Translations under genes and position numbers: made by a program | DNA from: Lysobacter sp. | Lineage (GTDB): Bacteria > Pseudomonadota > Gammaproteobacteria > Xanthomonadales > Xanthomonadaceae | DNA length: 64,000 nt | Direction of reading: 5' to 3' | NCBI GenBank assembly: GCA_008015835.1 | Contig: SSGH01000024.1 | Span: 99,846-163,845 of the forward strand | In this document: piece by piece, positions 61,101-64,000 of the stretch | Numbering within the stretch: position 1 is the stretch's first letter | How the letters are laid out: the number at the start of each line of letters is the position of its first letter | Notes under the pieces: generated by a model | What the model was told of the DNA's origin: nothing | The model's input: the letters and a program-made list of their open reading frames with translations, nothing else | Databases searched by the model: none

Positions 61101-61626
61101 GGAAAAGCGGTTCGCGCGATTCTTCCGATCGAAAACGAGCGTTACGCCGTACAAAGACCGCCCTGACTCTTGATTTCCTGCGTGTGATTCATCACGCGGC
61201 CGTTTTCGTACATCCACCGCGCCACCCGGCCGAAGCGATGATAGAGCGCGTTGCGCAGTACTTGTTGACGGCCGTTACTGCCCACCATCGCGCCGATTTC
61301 GACGACGCGGCCGCGCCAGACGAAATCAAATATGCAACGGCGACGAACGCGCCGCCACCCACGGCGATTACGAACGATGCGCGTTGACATCGCGCCGATC
61401 TTCACACGGCGATGAAAGCGAAAATTATTGTCGCTGTCAATGACGGCAACTTATCGCTCAAAGCGCAAACCCCGCCGATCACGGAGGGGTTTTCGTTCGC
61501 TTATCCTGTGCGCCAGCGCGCACGCTTCGTGAGATTGTTAGGGCGTGCTCCAGCACGCCGTTTTGTACGAGTTAAAGGCCTTGGCTTCAATCCGTCCTAA
61601 TTTTTCAATTAGTTCGTTATCATCAA
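61101..61626. other. Interval with decayed coding sequence and a short terminator-like hairpin
   Basis: No intact gene. On the minus strand 61142-61405 one frame reads RVVEIGAMVGSNGRQQVLRN, and an overlapping frame reads SFVIAVGGGAFVAVAYLISS, a good membrane segment. This suggests a frameshifted remnant. AAACCCC and GGGGTTT near 61468-61494 form a short hairpin. A segment at 61540-61579 is repeated near 62.6 kb. Confidence 0.4.
61540..61579. repeat. 3'-flank repeat of an immunity gene, copy 1
   Basis: AGGGCGTGCTCCAGCACGCC then 11 nt then GTTAAAGGC. It shares AGGGCGTrCTCCArCACrCC and GTTAAAGGC with copy 2 at 62597-62629, and lies 47 nt beyond the stop of the HEAT protein gene, nearly the same distance as copy 2 from its gene. 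Confidence 0.7.
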
Positions 61627-62214
61627 TCACCCGATACTGGGAGCCTCATTAATTCGGTCAATAAGCCATCTCGCCGCATCGCGCACGCCAGAATCCGGAT
61701 CATTAAGCAACGGAATCACCCGATGAAGCTCATGAATCGTAGCAACACCCTCCAGTTCATCTAACGCACTTTGACGAACAATCGCATCATCATCGCTTAA
61801 TCCATCGACAAGAAATGCCAAAGCCTGATTTGCCAAGCCCTTTTTGGCAAAACGGAGCGCAGAGCTTCTTACATACGGAGACGCGTGATGCAAATGAGTT
61901 AAAACCAAGTCATAAGAAAAGAAATCCAGGTTTCGCAAAGCATCCAAAGCTTCCGCAGCAACCAAACCTTCTTCTGAATCTACAAACTTCAATAGAATAT
62001 CGCGCCACTTTTTATCACCAGAACAACCAAGACCAAAGATTATCGCCCGCAACCTTTTCTTTGATAAATGCCAAATTAAACTCTGGACAGATTCAGCGTA
62101 GTCCTTTATCAACTGGCGGGCGACCACGTCATAGTAATCATCATCCGCGATTTCGCAGAAAAAAAGAGAAAGCAATTCTTCAAAATTCTTCCCCGAGAGA
62201 TTTAGCGCATTCAT
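61627..62214 (-). CDS. HEAT-repeat immunity-type protein
   Basis: 195 residues with about four HEAT-like helix pairs (VAAEALDALRNLDF, PYVRSSALRFAKKGLANQAL, DAIVRQSALDELEG, DSGVRDAARWLIDRI). Low G+C. Its ATG follows the orphan toxin-tip stop by 4 nt, the spacing expected for a toxin/immunity pair. HEAT proteins are a known class of polymorphic-toxin immunity proteins. Confidence 0.75.
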   Translation of the reverse strand: MNALNLSGKNFEELLSLFFCEIADDDYYDVVARQLIKDYAESVQSLIWHLSKKRLRAIIFGLGCSGDKKWRDILLKFVDSEEGLVAAEALDALRNLDFFSYDLVLTHLHHASPYVRSSALRFAKKGLANQALAFLVDGLSDDDAIVRQSALDELEGVATIHELHRVIPLLNDPDSGVRDAARWLIDRINEAPSIG

Positions 62215-62218
62215 TTTG

Positions 62219-62452
62219 TCATTTCCCGCATATTTTGCGAATTTCGTTTAAACTTTTTCCCTTTAATTGAGAAGGGAATTCTTGTTGTATGCTGGCAGGC
62301 AAATCATTACTCGTTATAGTTCCATCTGCTATTCTATTTATAAGGTCTTGAACCCTTTTAGGAGGAAGATTTTTCCCTAATTTTTTCGCCAACCTCAATA
62401 CCCGTGTTAAAAGTTTAGTCCATAAGGAAATCCCCTGGCTTTGCCGGAGGAC
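62219..62452 (-). pseudogene. Orphan toxin C-terminal fragment (no start codon)
   Basis: An open frame of 77 codons without an ATG ends at TGA 62219-62221, 4 nt before the HEAT-protein ATG. After the first dozen codons, which belong to the hairpin repeat, it reads LTRVLRLAKKLGKNLPPKRV and later ASIQQEFPSQLKGKSLNEIR, ending KICGK. The basic helical tail, sudden beginning and adjacency to an immunity-type gene fit a displaced Rhs/CDI toxin tip. The toxin family is not recognised. Confidence 0.6.
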
Positions 62453-62581
62453 TCACAAGGTTTGACCTTTAGAGCAGTCGGCTTCACCCTACATCTCATG
62501 CGTTTGATTTCGCTTTCGCGATTGTGAAAAGGCCCCTTTGAGGGGCCAGCAATCGCTTAAAGCCCCCGGTTTTGCCGGGGG
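62431..62581. repeat. Hairpin-rich repeat tract
   Basis: Three G/C-stemmed hairpins lie close together: 62431-62451 (imperfect), GGCCCCT TTG AGGGGCC at 62531-62547, and CCCCCGG TTTTG CCGGGGG at 62563-62581. The first and third share TTTTGCCGG-type loops. It looks like a dispersed intergenic repeat with terminator potential. Confidence 0.6.
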
Positions 62582-62596
62582 ATACTTACTCGATTC

Positions 62597-62629
62597 AGGG
62601 CGTACTCCAACACACCTGTGGTTAAAGGC
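62597..62629. repeat. 3'-flank repeat of an immunity gene, copy 2
   Basis: AGGGCGTACTCCAACACACC then 4 nt then GTTAAAGGC. Homologous to copy 1 at 61540-61579. It lies 46 nt beyond the stop of the lipoprotein gene. Confidence 0.7.
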
Positions 62630-62675
62630 TTTTTTGGAAATCCAACGCTGCGCCTTGTTTCGGTCAATAACCAAG

Positions 62676-63044
62676 CTATTTCGTCCGATAAGTCGCCAAT
62701 AGATCAAATGTGTTGTAGTCGAGGTAGTAACAATATGTCGCGCCGACAACCCATTCCTTGGAAATCCCGTAACAAACTTCCCAATACTTTTTTCCTTTCA
62801 AATCGGTCCTGTTTTTTTCAACTGATGGGCTAGTTTGAGAACGGTCAACAATCCGCAATTGCCCATCAGAAAGCTCTGTAATCCAACTTATGGAATACAC
62901 CTTCATATCCACATTGTCTGCTCTTGCATGCGACAAAGACTCAATTCCAGCTTGAATTGCTGGCTGTAAATCTTTTTCTCGCCGCGAGTCGCATGCGGAT
63001 AAGATCGACGCAATGAAGATGATCAAATAGGCGATGCGCCTCAT
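62676..63044 (-). CDS. Lipoprotein, probable immunity protein for the Rhs tip
   Basis: The ATG at 63044 (overlapping the Rhs stop as TGATG) gives 122 residues; a GTG one codon upstream is also possible. Lipobox LSAC (Cys18) is visible. The mature part has DVKVYSISW-like strands, KKYWEVCYGIS and YCYYLDYNTFDLLATY. No family recognised. Adjacency to the Rhs toxin tip on the same strand makes immunity the best guess, and the lipid anchor suggests the toxin acts in the periplasm or is stopped on entry. Confidence 0.7.
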   Translation of the reverse strand: MRRIAYLIIFIASILSACDSRREKDLQPAIQAGIESLSHARADNVDMKVYSISWITELSDGQLRIVDRSQTSPSVEKNRTDLKGKKYWEVCYGISKEWVVGATYCYYLDYNTFDLLATYRTK

Positions 63045-64000
63045 CACAATTTCCCCCCGCTTATTACCCCGCCGCCGCTCGCAGCGTAGTATCTAAGGAC
63101 TCCCATCGGAGTGCCTAAAAAGCCTGTAAAGCCCGCGTACCCCCAATACTCCGCGCCAGCATGCGTGAAGGACTGGTCCGTATTCTTATCCCCCATGCTC
63201 ATAAGTTCAGCGTCCCATTTATCGCCTTCTGGAGCGCCATGGGTATGCCACCACCCCGTTGTTTTTGAACAACGCGGACAACGGTTAGTTGATGGCGAAC
63301 AAGCTATTCCGCTTCCAAGAGTAGGTGGCGCAGAGAAAAAACGCCCGGAAACGGCATCCTGACAAATCAAACCACAAATCTCGATATTCTTGTTTTTCGA
63401 CATCACATAGATCCTCTTCAACACTATTCGGGCTACCGCCTCCATCGATTGCTGCCCGCCTGGGCGAGGGGCAGTACAAATGTCGCAAGATTCAGGTGTC
63501 GAATTGATGATCCCTCCTTCAGATAGCAAACCAAGCCTATCAATAGAGATCAATGAATTTGATTCAGCATATGAATATGTTGACATCCCACCATCCAACC
63601 CAATCGGATCCGACTGCACATACCGCCCAGTGGACGCGTCGTAATCCCGGAAGTAGTTGTAGTTGAACCCCGTCGCGCTGTCGTGTTGCTGGCCCGGGTA
63701 ACGCATGTCCAGCACGAACAGCGTGTTGTCGCCGTCCGGGTCCTGGTTCGGTTCGGTGTCGCCGAAGGCTTCGTCTTCGAGCTCCCAACGCCAGACGGCG
63801 ACGCCTTGCGCGCCGCGCGTCGGGTCGATCACCACGCGCGGCGTGCCTAGCGCATCGGGTTGGATGTAGAACAATTGGCGTTGACCGCCGTCCAGGCGGG
63901 CGAGCAGGCCCACCGGCAGATCGCCCAGCCAGATCGCCTGTTGAAGGCTCTGCCCGCTTTCGTCGTAATCCCCGAGCCACCGGCCGCTGGGATCGAACAC
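63044..64000 (-). CDS. Rhs protein 3' end with DUF4329/JAB-like C-terminal domain (5' part outside window)
   Basis: 318 codons are visible; the gene continues beyond 64000. The conserved core end is YNYFRDYDASTGRYVQSDPIGL, then the tip. The tip contains EICGLICQDAVSGRFFSAPP, four Cys that could bind metal (SPSTNRCPRCSKTTGWW), and WWHTHGAPEGDKWDAELMSM, a HxH...D arrangement like JAB/MPN metalloproteases, ending FLGTPMGVLRYY. This fits the DUF4329 toxin-domain family. Core part is G+C-rich; the tip is A/T-richer, a usual sign of tip exchange. Confidence 0.82.
   Translation of the reverse strand: MFDPSGRWLGDYDESGQSLQQAIWLGDLPVGLLARLDGGQRQLFYIQPDALGTPRVVIDPTRGAQGVAVWRWELEDEAFGDTEPNQDPDGDNTLFVLDMRYPGQQHDSATGFNYNYFRDYDASTGRYVQSDPIGLDGGMSTYSYAESNSLISIDRLGLLSEGGIINSTPESCDICTAPRPGGQQSMEAVARIVLKRIYVMSKNKNIEICGLICQDAVSGRFFSAPPTLGSGIACSPSTNRCPRCSKTTGWWHTHGAPEGDKWDAELMSMGDKNTDQSFTHAGAEYWGYAGFTGFLGTPMGVLRYYAASGGGVISGGKL

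Larger units (their letters stand above)
62215..62675. other. Interval between two immunity genes
   Basis: Contains the orphan tip (62219-62452), hairpins and a repeat, listed separately. No intact gene. The strand is A/T-rich at 62219-62410, then becomes repeat-like. Confidence 0.6.

Noticed and set aside
1..64000. CRISPR array
   Set aside because: No repeats with regular spacer lengths. The tandem repeats at 7447-7524 and 19429-19554 have no spacers.
1..64000. tRNA or rRNA genes
   Set aside because: I found no cloverleaf-like sequence with GTTCGA-type T arm and matching stems, and no rRNA signature. A tRNAscan run would be decisive.

Overview
The window is about two-thirds G+C and carries the gene order of a chromosomal replication origin: recF-dnaN-dnaA on the minus strand, diverging from rpmH-rnpA-yidC-mnmE on the plus strand, with three perfect or near-perfect parS palindromes. 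Together with the candidate X-T4SS effector, this suggests a Lysobacter-like member of the Xanthomonadaceae (inference from gene content; no database was searched).

Layout. 1-406: truncated 5' part of a DUF2235-type effector gene. 535-7241: a tight seven-gene minus-strand operon: thermostable-hemolysin-family protein, adenylate-forming enzyme, haem-oxygenase-like di-iron oxidase, SDR, TPR protein, response regulator, histidine kinase. It looks like a small-molecule pathway with its own sensor. 7596-9984: a full paralogue of the first gene with a C-terminal XVIPCD-like secretion domain, preceded by a lipoprotein that is probably its immunity protein. 10069-17174: the origin block; gyrB does not follow recF, and yidD is missing between rnpA and yidC. 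17218-35894: housekeeping and envelope genes: mnmE, a TonB-C lipoprotein, two ABC-2 exporters, a serine hydrolase, a site-2 protease, a ferredoxin reductase, a membrane glutaredoxin and an RND pump.

36.0-41.6 kb: a MITE-like element, two cysteine-rich exported peptides with a shared CX3C framework, tatD, a tandem pair of class-C beta-lactamase-like hydrolases, and a retropepsin-like lipoprotein with both catalytic Asp replaced by His. 41.6-50 kb: a run of small minus-strand genes of unrelated families (VOC, GNAT, DUF4304, ClpS-like, MAPEG, DUF1801, ankyrin, YdeI and others).

50.1-57.2 kb: a six-gene operon (RDD, SpoIIM-like, DUF4129-like, DUF4350, MoxR, DUF58), each gene overlapping the next by 4 nt. 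58.0-59.5 kb: four successive integron attC-like sites separating small orphan genes. Similar sites lie near 46.7, 49.55 and 49.95 kb, on the other side of the MoxR operon. No integrase gene is visible, so this is a cassette cluster lacking an integrase. 59.5-64.0 kb: lower-G+C immunity-type genes (SF0329, HEAT repeats, lipoprotein), an orphan toxin-tip fragment, and the 3' end of an Rhs gene whose variable tip looks like a DUF4329/JAB-type domain.

The strongest leads are the seven-gene operon, the effector/immunity pair, the attC sites, the layered Rhs tip/immunity remnants and the twin cysteine-rich peptides.
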